Source: Serinicoccus marinus DSM 15273 (GTDB lineage Bacteria; Actinomycetota; Actinomycetes; Actinomycetales; Dermatophilaceae). Taken from it: DNA of 64,000 nucleotides. This document shows positions 35,034 through 43,363 of this stretch, one piece after another. Under the pieces are notes generated by a model. That model had not been told where the DNA came from. It searched no databases and worked only from the letters and a program-made list of their open reading frames with translations. The stretch's first letter is position 1, and each line of letters starts with the position of its first letter. Made by a program: the position numbers and the translations under genes. The stretch spans positions 2,542,001 to 2,606,000 of the forward strand of contig NZ_CP043808.1 in NCBI RefSeq assembly GCF_008386315.1. Direction: 5' to 3'.

Positions 35034-35078
35034 TGACGTCAGATTGGTTGGCGGTGACGTCATAGTGATGTCACTATG
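35034..35078. promoter_or_regulatory. Cluster of palindromes upstream of the RHH gene
   Basis: TGACGTCA occurs at 35034-35041 and 35055-35062, 21 bases apart, about two helical turns. A perfect 18-bp palindrome, CATAGTGA-TG-TCACTATG (35061-35078), adjoins the second one and ends five bases before the ATG at 35084. They are probably operators for the RHH protein itself. The rest of 34892-35083 shows no gene. Confidence 0.65.
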
Positions 35079-35083
35079 CCGTC

Positions 35084-35617
35084 ATGGATCTGTCGCCCTA
35101 CCTCGAGGCCGTGTCCGAAGACCTGGCCCGCTCGACCGCGCTCGCCGACGAACCCACCCGCGAGGTGGTGCGGCGCCTCGTCCCCTCGATCGAGCCCGCG
35201 GTGCGGCTCGCACTGGTGCAGGCGCTCTCCGACGCCGCCGCCGCGATCACCGCCGAGCTGGATGACGCGGTCGTCACGCTTTGCATGGACGGCCGGGACC
35301 CCGCGCTGGAGGTCCGGCAACTGCCCTCCCCCGCAGAGACCGACGACCCGGAGCGCGGCGTCCGCGGCGGCGACGAGGAGGACGACGACGACGACAAGGG
35401 TCGTGGCACCGCGCGCCTCACTGTCCGGCTGCCCGAGACGCTGAAGCGTCGGGCCGAGGCCCGGGCCGAGCAGGCGGAGACCTCGCTCAACACCTGGGTC
35501 GTGCAGACGCTGCGCCGGGCGACCGACTCCTCCGTCCAGGGCGCCGCCGCCGACCTCGGCGCCGCCATCCGCAGCAGCGCCACACCGACTCCCCGCCGGG
35601 TCACCGGCTGGGCCTGA
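35084..35617 (+). CDS. Ribbon-helix-helix DNA-binding protein
   Basis: The 177-residue protein has a helical N-terminal region (1-95), a very acidic linker with a run of Asp, and a C-terminal ribbon-helix-helix: ARLTVRLPETLKRRAEARAE, then TSLNTWVVQTLRRAT (about 109-146). This RHH type resembles HicB/Arc-like repressors. It is followed nine bases later by a DUF4097 gene, and perfect palindromes stand upstream, so autoregulation is likely. No toxin gene of a known family is adjacent. Confidence 0.78.
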   Translation: MDLSPYLEAVSEDLARSTALADEPTREVVRRLVPSIEPAVRLALVQALSDAAAAITAELDDAVVTLCMDGRDPALEVRQLPSPAETDDPERGVRGGDEEDDDDDKGRGTARLTVRLPETLKRRAEARAEQAETSLNTWVVQTLRRATDSSVQGAAADLGAAIRSSATPTPRRVTGWA

Positions 35618-35626
35618 GAGGACACC

Positions 35627-36468
35627 ATGAGCACCACGGCACAGAGCACCAGCACCTACAGCTTCACCGAGGACGACCTCGTCCACGTGGAGGTCAAGAA
35701 CCACCGCGGGGACATCGCCGTCGTCTTCGACGCACCGGAGGGGTCGGCCGAGATCACCCTGAGCTGCGCCCGCCCGGTGGACTTCGGCCCCGTGACGGCG
35801 GTCGCGCAACGAGGTCGGGTGCTCGTCGACGTGCCCGCGCTCGTCGACCCGGAGGGCCCGGGCCGGGGCTTCTCGGTGTCGATCGGCTCCTTCTCCTTCG
35901 GCACCGGCCACGAGGCGGTGCACGTCGAGGTGCACCTCCCCCGAGGACCGAGCTGAAGACCAGCACGAAGAACGGCGACATCGTCCTCCAGGGCCTCGGC
36001 GGTGCGGCCACGGTCCGCTCCGGCTCGGGAGACCTGTCGCTCGAGGAGGTCGGCATGCTGAGCGCGTCGACCGGCTCCGGCGACGTCCGCATCGGCCAGC
36101 TCCGCGCCGGCTCGGTCACCACCGGGTCCGGCGACGTCGTGCTCGACGAGGCCACCGGGCCGGAGTCCCTGGAGGTGCGCTCGGGCAGCGGCGACCTGAC
36201 CCTCGCCCGGACGGCGCAGGACACCACCGTCACGACCGGCAGCGGCGACGTCGACGTCGCGCACTCCCGGGGAGAGCTGTCGGTGCGCACCGGGACCGGC
36301 GACGTCCGGGTGCGGGTGCGCCGGGGCATACCCGTGTGGCTCGACCTGTCCAGCGGGCTCGGCCAGGTCCGGCGGGACGTCGAGGGCGTCGGCGCCCCGG
36401 CCGAGGACGAGGACTTCCTGCGCGTCGGGGTGCGCACCGGCACCGGGGACATCACGGTCCAGCACTGA
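35627..36468 (+). CDS. DUF4097 beta-repeat protein, frameshifted
   Basis: Across one frameshift (about 35946, one base missing after VEVHLPRG) the product is about 280 residues. Its second half is a ladder of seven repeats of about 19-28 residues centred on GSGD or GTGD (SGSGDLSLEEV, TGSGDVRIGQL, TGSGDVVLDEA and others). These are typical of the DUF4097 right-handed beta-helix. There is no signal peptide. Members often stand beside small DNA-binding or anti-sigma proteins, as here; their function is unknown. Confidence 0.78.
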
Positions 36469-36487
36469 CCCCGGGCACGATGGGGGT

Positions 36488-36952
36488 ATGCAGATCCGCC
36501 CCCTCACCCTCGACCACACCGATGCCGCGGCCCGCCTCTGGGAGCAGGGCGGTCTCACCCGACCGTGGAACGACCCGCGCGCCGACTTCAGGACCGCGGT
36601 GCAGGGACCGGCCTCCGAGGTGCTGGGGGCGCTGGCGTCCGACACCCTGCTCGGCACGGTCATGGTGGGCCACGAGGGGCACCGCGGGTGGCTGTACTAC
36701 CTGGCGGTCGACGCCGAGCGTCGCGGCGCCGGGGTCGGGCGGGCGCTGGTCGCGGCGGCGGAGCGGTGGATCGTGGACCAGGGCATCCCCAAGGTCATGC
36801 TCATGATCCGCGCGGAGAACGACGCCGTCCGGCGCTTCTACGCCGGGCTGGGCTACGTCGACCAGGAGGTGTCCGTGCTCGGTCGCTTCCTCGACGACGA
36901 CCTGCAACGGCTGCGGCAGGGCGTCGACGGGTGGGTCGGTCCGGGCGCGTAG
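36488..36952 (+). CDS. GNAT-family acetyltransferase, YpeA-like
   Basis: The 154-residue protein has the acetyl-CoA loop RRGAGVGRALVAAAERW and the C-terminal pattern NDAVRRFYAGLGYVDQEVSVLGR, which fits the YpeA subgroup. The substrate is unknown. The gene ends one base before the convergent nuoC stop, leaving no room for a separate terminator. Confidence 0.85.
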   Translation: MQIRPLTLDHTDAAARLWEQGGLTRPWNDPRADFRTAVQGPASEVLGALASDTLLGTVMVGHEGHRGWLYYLAVDAERRGAGVGRALVAAAERWIVDQGIPKVMLMIRAENDAVRRFYAGLGYVDQEVSVLGRFLDDDLQRLRQGVDGWVGPGA

Positions 36953-36953
36953 G

Positions 36954-37526
36954 TCAGCCCGCGCGCGGCCCCCAGGACGGGTCCGGCACCCCGGGCGGGA
37001 GCAGCCGCTTGCGTGGTCGCCGCGGCCGTGCCGCCGCTGACGACGGTCCGGCCCCCTCGCCCGAGCCCTCCCCCGGCTCCTTGGCGCCCGGCCACGGCTT
37101 GGAGGCACGCGCCCCCAGCACGAAGTAGTTGCGCAGCGGGGTCCCCTCGAAGCCCTCCGGCAGCAGCAGCGGACGCAGCCCGAGGCCGGTGCCGTCCTCG
37201 AAGCCGGTGAAGCCGACCCCGAACATCTCGTGCGTCTCCCGCTCGTGCCACGCGGCGCCGGCGAAGAGGTCCGTGACCGAGGCGAGCGACCCGCCCTCCG
37301 GCACCCGCGTCCGCAGCAGCAGCCGACGCAACTCACCCGGACCACGTCGGCTCGCGTCGATGAGGTGGCAGAGGACGTCGACACCCGGCTCCTCACCCGG
37401 CTCGGTCTCCGCCTCCCCCGCCTCCTCCGCGTCCTCCCCGTCGGCCTCGTCCACGCCGGAGAGCCAGTCGAAGAAGGCATACCCCTCCGCCCGGGCCGCA
37501 CGCACGGCCTCGTGCCACTCCTCCAC
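36954..37526 (-). CDS. nuoC2: Complex I-like subunit C (second set), N terminus uncertain
   Basis: At least 190 residues of the 30-kDa NuoC fold, with FFDWLSGVDEA, VLCHLIDASRRGPGELRRLL and the family signature AWHERETHEMFGVGF. The tail is basic. The annotated start is GTG 37526. Sequence resembling the usual beginning (SVFDTRRVRVEEWHEAV) extends upstream in the same frame without a start codon. An ATG at 37568 lies one base out of frame, suggesting a small indel. It stands alone, separated from nuoB by 3.3 kb and from nuoH by 2 kb. Confidence 0.8.
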   Translation of the reverse strand: MEEWHEAVRAARAEGYAFFDWLSGVDEADGEDAEEAGEAETEPGEEPGVDVLCHLIDASRRGPGELRRLLLRTRVPEGGSLASVTDLFAGAAWHERETHEMFGVGFTGFEDGTGLGLRPLLLPEGFEGTPLRNYFVLGARASKPWPGAKEPGEGSGEGAGPSSAAARPRRPRKRLLPPGVPDPSWGPRAG

Positions 37527-37663
37527 GCGGACGCGGCGGGTGTCGAAGACCGACGTCGCGGGCGGACATGGCCCAGACCTTAGCCCGCCACGTCGCGGCG
37601 GCGGGTCACCCGGCCACGGTTGAGCAGCGATCGCCGCCGGCTGGCAGGGTGAGGTGCAACTTC

Positions 37664-37684
37664 TCTGTCGGTGCCACCGACAGA
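37664..37684. promoter_or_regulatory. Perfect hairpin upstream of the lipoprotein gene
   Basis: TCTGTCGGT and ACCGACAGA are perfect 9-bp arms around GCC, 40 bases before the ATG at 37724. An operator dyad or RNA hairpin in the 5' leader is possible. The remaining part of 37527-37723 contains only the likely nuoC extension. Confidence 0.5.
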
Positions 37685-37723
37685 CCCCGTGACACCATTG
37701 CCTGCCTGACGAAGGAGAAACCC

Positions 37724-38381
37724 ATGCGACGTACTCCTACCTGGTGCCGCTCGTGCTGGTCGGAGCCCTGACGCTCTCGGCGTGCGAGGGCGAGGCTGCG
37801 CAGTTCGAGGACGATCCGGGCCCCTCGGCCTCGCAGGCCGAGGACAACCCCCAGGACGCGGCCCAGGAGGATCAGCCCGACGACGGGGGCCAGGAGTCGG
37901 CGAGCGCCGACGCCGAGGACGAGGCCGACGTCGAGGCCGACTCGGCGGCAGCGGCCGGGGTCGACGTCAACGACGTCGGCGAGCCGCTGGCCACCGCGAC
38001 CATCCCGGCCACCGTCCAGGGGGACGAGGACGCCACGCTGGAGGTGGCCGTGCACAGCATGGTCCGCGACGGGGACGTCGTCCACGGCACCTTCTCCTTC
38101 CAGGTCCAGAGCGATGCGCGCGGGGTCGCGCCCGCCTGGATCTACAGCTACCTGGGTAGCCGCAGCTGGCAGCCCTACTTCGTGACACCGTCAACCTGAC
38201 GCGGCACGACGTGGTGTCGGGGACGGGGGTGAAGGCCGCCACCAGCTCCCAGGAGGTCAAGTTCCTCCCCGGGCAGACGATCTACGGCTACGCGGTCTTC
38301 GCCGCCCCCCCGCCGGACGTCACCGCCGTCACGCTGAGCCTGGTCGAGGGCACCCCCACCGTCGAGGTCGAGCTCCGGTGA
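37724..38381 (+). CDS. Acidic lipoprotein, two frameshifts
   Basis: AAGGAG precedes ATG 37724. Reading across a one-base indel near 37737 gives a short leader ending LVGALTLSAC, a good lipobox. A low-complexity acidic linker rich in Asp, Glu, Ala and Gln follows. The C-terminal domain (TATIPATVQGDEDATLEVAV to WIYSYLG) changes frame again near 38183 and ends VEGTPTVEVELR at 38381. The family was not recognised. The stop overlaps the OmpA-like gene start as GTGA, so the two proteins are probably made together. Confidence 0.6.
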
Positions 38382-38933
38382 GCGGCATCGCCACGGCGGC
38401 ACTGGCGGCGGCGCTTCTCTCCCCGCTCCCGGCCCACGGCGCCGACCCGGCGACTCGGTCGAGGACGCGCTGCGATGGGTCACCCCGACGTGCTCGCGGC
38501 GAGCGTGACGTCGCTGGACCCCCAGGTCGTCCAGCTGGTGGAGGAGATCACCCCCGTCGAGACACGCTCCACCGAGGGTGAGGAGACGGTCATCTCGCTC
38601 GCCTCTGACGTGCTCTTCGAGTTCGGCGAAGCCGACGTCACGGGCGCCGCCGAGGACAAGATCACCGAGCTCGTCGCCGACGTCCCGGACGGCGCCACGG
38701 TGCAGGTGCACGGGCATACCGACAGCATCGGCACATCCGAGGACAACCAGGAGCTCTCCGAGGAGCGAGCCGACACGGTGGCGCAGATCATCGGCCGCTC
38801 CCGCCCCGACCTGCAGCTGGAGGTCGAGGGCTTCGGCGAGGACGAGCCGGTCGCCCCCAACGAGGAGGGCGGCGAGGACGACCCCGAGGGCCGGGCGCTC
38901 AACCGCCGGGTGGAGGTCCGCTTCGAGAGCTGA
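38378..38933 (+). CDS. OmpA-family (OmpA/MotB) exported protein, frameshifted
   Basis: A signal-peptide-like start (ATAALAAALLSPLPAHGAD) and an OmpA C-terminal domain (VLFEFGEADVT, VQVHGHTDSIGTSEDNQELSEERAD, LNRRVEVRFES) are in different frames, joined near 38460. The OmpA domain binds peptidoglycan diaminopimelate, mainly through the conserved Asp and Arg. In actinobacteria such proteins are wall-associated. It is coupled to the upstream lipoprotein and followed by a sigma factor and kinase, suggesting an envelope-related unit. Confidence 0.75.
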
Positions 38934-38980
38934 GGCACGGTCTGCCCGCCGCGCGTGGGCGGGCGCGCTAACCTCCCCCC

Positions 38981-39613
38981 ATGGACGAGGCCAGTGCTGC
39001 GGTCGCCGCCGCAGTGCAGGCCGGGGACGACCTCACCGCCCGCTCCCTGCTGCGGGACACCCCGACCGCCGGCCTCGAGCACCACCTGCAGGCTCTGGCG
39101 GGGCTGGCGGCGGACGGCTCGAGACTGGCCACCGAGCTGCTCCTCGAGCAGCTCGACACCTCCGGGATGGTGCGCCGCTTCGTGCGCAGCTCGCTGCTCG
39201 ACGCCGCCGCGGTCGACGACGTGTGCCAGGACACCCTCATCTCGGTCGCCAGCTCGATCGGCTCCTTCCGCGGCTCCGCCCGGGTGTCGACGTGGGTGCA
39301 CAGCATCGTGCGGCGCCGGGTGGTGGACCACCTGCGACGGCAGCGGGCCACCGCTCCGCTGCCCCCGGAGCAGGAGGCACCCGCGCAGCGGATGAGCTCG
39401 ATGCTGGCGACCCGCACCACCGTGCGCGAGGCGCTGGGATCGCTGCCCGACCTCTACCGTGAACCCGTGACGCTGCGCGACGTCGAGGGTCTGACGTATG
39501 CCGAGATCGCCGGTCGGCTCGACCGCAACCTCGGCACGGTCAAGGCGCAGATCGCGCGGGGCCGGGCCCTCGTCGCCGGGGCGCTGGACCCGTCGGAGTG
39601 GACCAGCCGGTGA
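38981..39613 (+). CDS. ECF-type sigma factor
   Basis: The 210-residue protein has an N-terminal extension of about 60 residues. Sigma region 2 follows (DDVCQDTLISVASSIGSFRG, ARVSTWVHSIVRRRVVDHLRR), then region 4 (LPDLYREPVTLRDVEGLTYAEIAGRLDR). Its stop overlaps the kinase start (GTGA). Translational coupling of a sigma factor with a Ser/Thr kinase suggests that phosphorylation, rather than a classical anti-sigma factor, may control it. Confidence 0.87.
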   Translation: MDEASAAVAAAVQAGDDLTARSLLRDTPTAGLEHHLQALAGLAADGSRLATELLLEQLDTSGMVRRFVRSSLLDAAAVDDVCQDTLISVASSIGSFRGSARVSTWVHSIVRRRVVDHLRRQRATAPLPPEQEAPAQRMSSMLATRTTVREALGSLPDLYREPVTLRDVEGLTYAEIAGRLDRNLGTVKAQIARGRALVAGALDPSEWTSR

Positions 39614-40845
39614 CGACGGCAGGAGGCCGGCTGTCGGTGGGGCGCTACGCCCTGGACGAGGTGATCGGCGTCGGCTCTTTCGCGACCGTCTACCGGGCCA
39701 CCGACGACCGGCTCGACGCCACGGTGGTCGTCAAGATCCTCGCGGAGAACCACAGCCTCAACCCCGAGGTACGCGAACGGTTCATCGCCGAGGGGCGGGC
39801 GCTGCGGCGGGTGAGCAGCGCGCACGTCGTGACGCTCTACGACCTGGGCGAGAGCGAGCGGCAGCAGCCCTACCACGTCCTGGAGCACGCCGACCGGGGC
39901 ACGTTGGCGCAGCGGGTGCGTGAGCTGCGGGCGGAGGGGTGGACCGCCTCCCCGGCCGAGGTGCTGGTGCTGGCCCGGCAGCTCGCGACCGCGCTGGCCG
40001 CGGTGCACCGGGCCCAGCTCGTGCACCGGGACCTCAGCCCGGCGAACGTCCTGCTCACCTCGCTGGACATCACGGACCCGCCGGACTCCCGCCGGGCGGG
40101 GCTGCGGCTCGTGCGCGAGGACGAGCAGGTCCTCGTCGCCGACCTCGGGATGTGCAAGGACCTCGCCATCAACTCCGGCCTCACCGTCGCCGGCGGCACG
40201 ACCGGCTTCCGCGCCCCGGAGATGCAGGCCGGTCCCGCGATCGTCGACGGCCGGGCGGACCTGTACTCGCTGTCGGCGCTGCTCGCCTGGGTCTGCGAGG
40301 ACGCCAACCTGCCCGAGGCGCTTGAGCGGGCGCTCGCCCGGGGCCGGGCGACCGACCCCGCGGACCGGCAGCCGGACGTGCCCGCCTGGCTCACCTCCGT
40401 CGAGGAGGCGCTCGATCCCTCCCCGCCCCGGGCGGGCCTGCCGTCCGCCGCCCCGGAGGGGCCGGCACAAGAGAGCAGGCCCGCGCGGGCCGGCCTCGTC
40501 CGGACCGTCGCCGCCGCGCTCGCGGCGCTCCTGCTCCTGCTGGGCGGGGCTGTGCTCGGGCGGATGACCTCCGGACCGCCCGAGACGACCACGACCGCCA
40601 CCATCGGCATCGCGGGGCCCGACGAGCTGACCACCGGCACCAGCGCCACCTTCAGCATCGAGCAGGAAGGGCTGCGCTCCTGGGTGTGGCTCCTGCCCGA
40701 CGGCCGCTACCTCAGCGACGAGGAGACCGTGACGCTCACGCCGACCCGCGCCGGTCGGGCCCGGCTCGTGATCACCGGTCGGGACGAGCAGAACCGCGAG
40801 GTCCGTGTGGCCCGCGACCTGGTGGTCGACGCCGACGGCGGCTGA
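39610..40845 (+). CDS. Transmembrane Ser/Thr protein kinase
   Basis: About 411 residues. The kinase domain (8-250) has the Gly loop GVGSFATVYRATDD, the ATP Lys in VVVKIL, catalytic HRDLSPANVLL, DLG in place of DFG, and GFRAPEM. A Pro-rich linker precedes one membrane helix (VAAALAALLLLLGGAVLG), then an extracellular Ig/PKD-like domain of about 85 residues. This is the PknB-type layout without PASTA repeats. The start GTG 39610 was preferred because it overlaps the sigma stop; GTG 39598 is possible. Confidence 0.87.
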   Translation: MTTAGGRLSVGRYALDEVIGVGSFATVYRATDDRLDATVVVKILAENHSLNPEVRERFIAEGRALRRVSSAHVVTLYDLGESERQQPYHVLEHADRGTLAQRVRELRAEGWTASPAEVLVLARQLATALAAVHRAQLVHRDLSPANVLLTSLDITDPPDSRRAGLRLVREDEQVLVADLGMCKDLAINSGLTVAGGTTGFRAPEMQAGPAIVDGRADLYSLSALLAWVCEDANLPEALERALARGRATDPADRQPDVPAWLTSVEEALDPSPPRAGLPSAAPEGPAQESRPARAGLVRTVAAALAALLLLLGGAVLGRMTSGPPETTTTATIGIAGPDELTTGTSATFSIEQEGLRSWVWLLPDGRYLSDEETVTLTPTRAGRARLVITGRDEQNREVRVARDLVVDADGG

Positions 40846-40856
40846 TCTTCGTCGCC

Positions 40857-41465
40857 TCAGGGCTGCGGCGGAGGCGCGACCAGGTCGCGGGTGACCTCGG
40901 CTCCGCTCACCGGGCGGTCGGCATACCGCCCGCCGTGGCGCGCCCGCGCCCGTCCCGGTGTCTCGGCGGCGATCTGCTCCTGCAGGGTGACGATGCCGTG
41001 CAGCAGCGCCTCCGGGCGCGGCGGGCAGCCGGGCACGTAGACGTCCACCGGGATGAGCTGGTCGACCCCCTTGGTCACCGAGTAGCTGTCCCAGTAGGGA
41101 CCGCCGGAGTTGGAGCAGGCGCCGAAGGAGATGACGTACTTCGGCTCGGGCATCTGGTCGTAGAGCCGCCGGATGACCGGCGCCATCTTGTCCGTCACGG
41201 TGCCCGAGACGACCATGAGGTCGGACTGTCGCGGCCCGGGGGCGAAGGGGATGACACCCAGCCGGATGAAGTCGTGGCGCGCCATCGAGGCGCTGATGAA
41301 CTCGATCGCGCAGCACGCGAGGCCGAAGTTGAAGACCCAGAGGGAGTACCGCCGACCCCAGTTGAGAACGACCTGGACCGCGCGGGGCGCCTTCTCGACC
41401 GGCGCGCCGACGCGCGGCGTCGGCAGGCTGGTGGTCTGCCCGCTCCCGGGCCTGGGCTCGCTCAC
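40857..41465 (-). CDS. nuoB2: Complex I-like subunit B (second set)
   Basis: The 202-residue protein carries the N2 4Fe-4S ligands: the paired Cys in LACCAIEFI, then [10 protein letters not shown] and [10 protein letters not shown]. NuoB passes electrons to quinone. The GTG start at 41465 follows the nuoA stop after one base. Downstream the operon is interrupted: the next nuo gene, nuoC, starts more than 3 kb away, behind four genes on the opposite strand. Confidence 0.92.
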   Translation of the reverse strand: MSEPRPGSGQTTSLPTPRVGAPVEKAPRAVQVVLNWGRRYSLWVFNFGLACCAIEFISASMARHDFIRLGVIPFAPGPRQSDLMVVSGTVTDKMAPVIRRLYDQMPEPKYVISFGACSNSGGPYWDSYSVTKGVDQLIPVDVYVPGCPPRPEALLHGIVTLQEQIAAETPGRARARHGGRYADRPVSGAEVTRDLVAPPPQP

Positions 41466-41466
41466 C

Positions 41467-41823
41467 TCACCACCACCGCAGCAGCCCGCGCCGCCACACG
41501 TGCAGCAGTGCCACGACGAGGACGCCGATGAAGATCGCCATCTCGACCAGGCTGGCGGGGCCGAGGTCGGTGCGGAGCACCAGCGCCCAGGGGAAGAGGT
41601 AGACCGCGTCGACGGCGAAGACGACGTAGAGCAGGGCATACACGAGGTAGCGGACGCTGCCCTGCTCCCAGCCGCTGCCGACGGGGTCGACGCCGGACTC
41701 GTAGGTGGTGACCTTGGCCGGGGTCGGGTCGCTCGGCGCCAGCAGCCGCCCGGCGCCGAAGGCGGTCGCGACCAGGGCCACGCCCAGGAGCGTGACCAGC
41801 GCGACGACGAGGTAGTCGGACAT
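41467..41823 (-). CDS. nuoA2: Complex I-like subunit A (second set)
   Basis: 118 residues, three membrane helices, with the NuoA signatures [13 protein letters not shown] and [23 protein letters not shown]. The upstream gene (a serine hydrolase) ends ten bases before it on the same strand and may share its transcript. It marks the 5' end of the second nuo set. Confidence 0.92.
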   Translation of the reverse strand: MSDYLVVALVTLLGVALVATAFGAGRLLAPSDPTPAKVTTYESGVDPVGSGWEQGSVRYLVYALLYVVFAVDAVYLFPWALVLRTDLGPASLVEMAIFIGVLVVALLHVWRRGLLRWW

Positions 41824-41833
41824 CGCCGTCAGA

Positions 41834-43336
41834 CTAGCCGGGACCCTGCGCCAGGTGCTGGAGGCCGGCCTCGACGATCGTGATCGCCCGGAGCTCGTCG
41901 ACGGGCTCGCCGCTGGCGGTGAGGACGACGAGCACGACCCCCTCGGGCGGGGAGGCGTCGGGGTCGCCGTCGGGCTCGGAGGTCTCCAGATAGAACGAGA
42001 GCGCCAGCACGCCCGGCACGGAGCCGCCCTTGAAGGCCTGGTAGGCGACGCCGTCGGGCGGGGTGAGGCCGGGGTTGACGGCGAGGATGTCGCGCACCGG
42101 CCCGGCCTGCTCGGTCCTGGCCTGCAGCTGCAGCCGGGCGTGCAGCGCGCAGACCTCGGCGCCGGTGAGGAACCAGTCGGCCCCGCTCTCCCAGACGGGC
42201 TCGGTCACCGACCCCGGTGCGAGGTCCAGCTCCTCGGGCAGGTCGGCCAGGATCGCCTCCCGGCGCTCGGGGACCTGCGCCTCGGACCAGCGGTCCCGCA
42301 CCTCGCTGTCCACCTGCCACCCGAGTTGGAAGAGCTGCCGGGTCGTGGGCACCGGCATGATGCGCGTCGGGTCGACCCCGGCGGTGAGGGCGCTCTCGCG
42401 CAGGGCGCGCTGGCCGACGGCCTCGATGAGCAGGTCGGTGGCGGTGTTGTCGCTGATCGAGATCATCAGCTCGGCGGCCTCGCGCACGGTGACCGTTGAC
42501 CCGTCCTCACGGTCCTGCAGGACGCCGGAGGGCAGGCTCTTCATCTCCGGGATGATCGTCAGCTCGTCCTCCCAGGCGAGCTCCCCCTCGATGACGGCAT
42601 CGGCCACCGCCGCGAGCACCAGCAGCTTGACAACCGACCCGGTGGGGTAGGCGGCGTCGGCGGGGTCGAGGCCGGCGGTGGTGTGCTTGACCTCGCAGTC
42701 GCCGTTGCCGACGTGGCCGACCACCACCTGGCTCACCCCGCCGAGTTCGGCCAGGGCGGCGTCGAGGTCGGCCCACGAGTCGATCTCGGGCGGCTCGCCG
42801 GAGGTGTCCGGCTGGAAGAGCAGGGTGCTGATCCGCCCCTCGTCGTCGAGCCCGAGGGTCATGACGAGCGGCTGCTCGGCGGCGTGCAGGGTCAGCGTCG
42901 CGGTGCGCCCGACGCCGTCGCTCTGCCCGGACGAGGTGACGGTGTAGGGGGCCGCGCCGCGCAGCCCGGCGAAGATCGCACCGAGCTGGATCACCGAGGC
43001 CTGCTCCAGGAAGGTCGGCGCGAAGCGCTGCACCGACTCCTCGGCGGCCGGCCCGCGGGCACCCTCCTCCAGCAGCCCCAGGACCCACTCGGTCTGCTCC
43101 AGGAGCTCCGCGTCGGCGATGCCCTCCGCCGGGTCGACCGGCTCGGCGGCCTGCCTGGCGAGGGCGGGGTCAGCAGGGGACGTCGTGGCGGAGGCGGGCT
43201 CCGGCGGCGCAGCGGTCTGCACGACGAGCGGCGGGGTGGTCCTCGCAGCCATGTCGTCGTCGTACTCCCGGGTGCAGGAGGCTGTGGTCACGAGGAAGGC
43301 GCCCGCGAGCACGGCACCGAGCATCCGCCGCATCAC
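41834..43336 (-). CDS. Lipoprotein serine hydrolase, class A beta-lactamase-like
   Basis: The 500-residue protein starts with a lipobox leader (FLVTTASC, Cys21), has a Thr/Pro/Ala-rich linker and a small alpha-beta region, then a penicillin-recognising domain. That domain has the catalytic GSVVKL (SxxK), SISDNTA (SDN) and FKGGS in place of KTG. The size of the domain and the SDN motif fit class A enzymes. It could be a beta-lactamase or a wall-modifying hydrolase. It ends ten bases before nuoA2. Confidence 0.8.
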   Translation of the reverse strand: MMRRMLGAVLAGAFLVTTASCTREYDDDMAARTTPPLVVQTAAPPEPASATTSPADPALARQAAEPVDPAEGIADAELLEQTEWVLGLLEEGARGPAAEESVQRFAPTFLEQASVIQLGAIFAGLRGAAPYTVTSSGQSDGVGRTATLTLHAAEQPLVMTLGLDDEGRISTLLFQPDTSGEPPEIDSWADLDAALAELGGVSQVVVGHVGNGDCEVKHTTAGLDPADAAYPTGSVVKLLVLAAVADAVIEGELAWEDELTIIPEMKSLPSGVLQDREDGSTVTVREAAELMISISDNTATDLLIEAVGQRALRESALTAGVDPTRIMPVPTTRQLFQLGWQVDSEVRDRWSEAQVPERREAILADLPEELDLAPGSVTEPVWESGADWFLTGAEVCALHARLQLQARTEQAGPVRDILAVNPGLTPPDGVAYQAFKGGSVPGVLALSFYLETSEPDGDPDASPPEGVVLVVLTASGEPVDELRAITIVEAGLQHLAQGPG

Positions 43337-43363
43337 GCACCTCCCTGGTCGCCTGCTCCTATC

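Noticed and set aside
36000..36468. Regularly spaced repeats resembling a tandem array or CRISPR.
   Set aside because: They are in-frame GSGD-coding repeats of a DUF4097 protein with variable spacing. No CRISPR array or cas gene was seen anywhere in the window.
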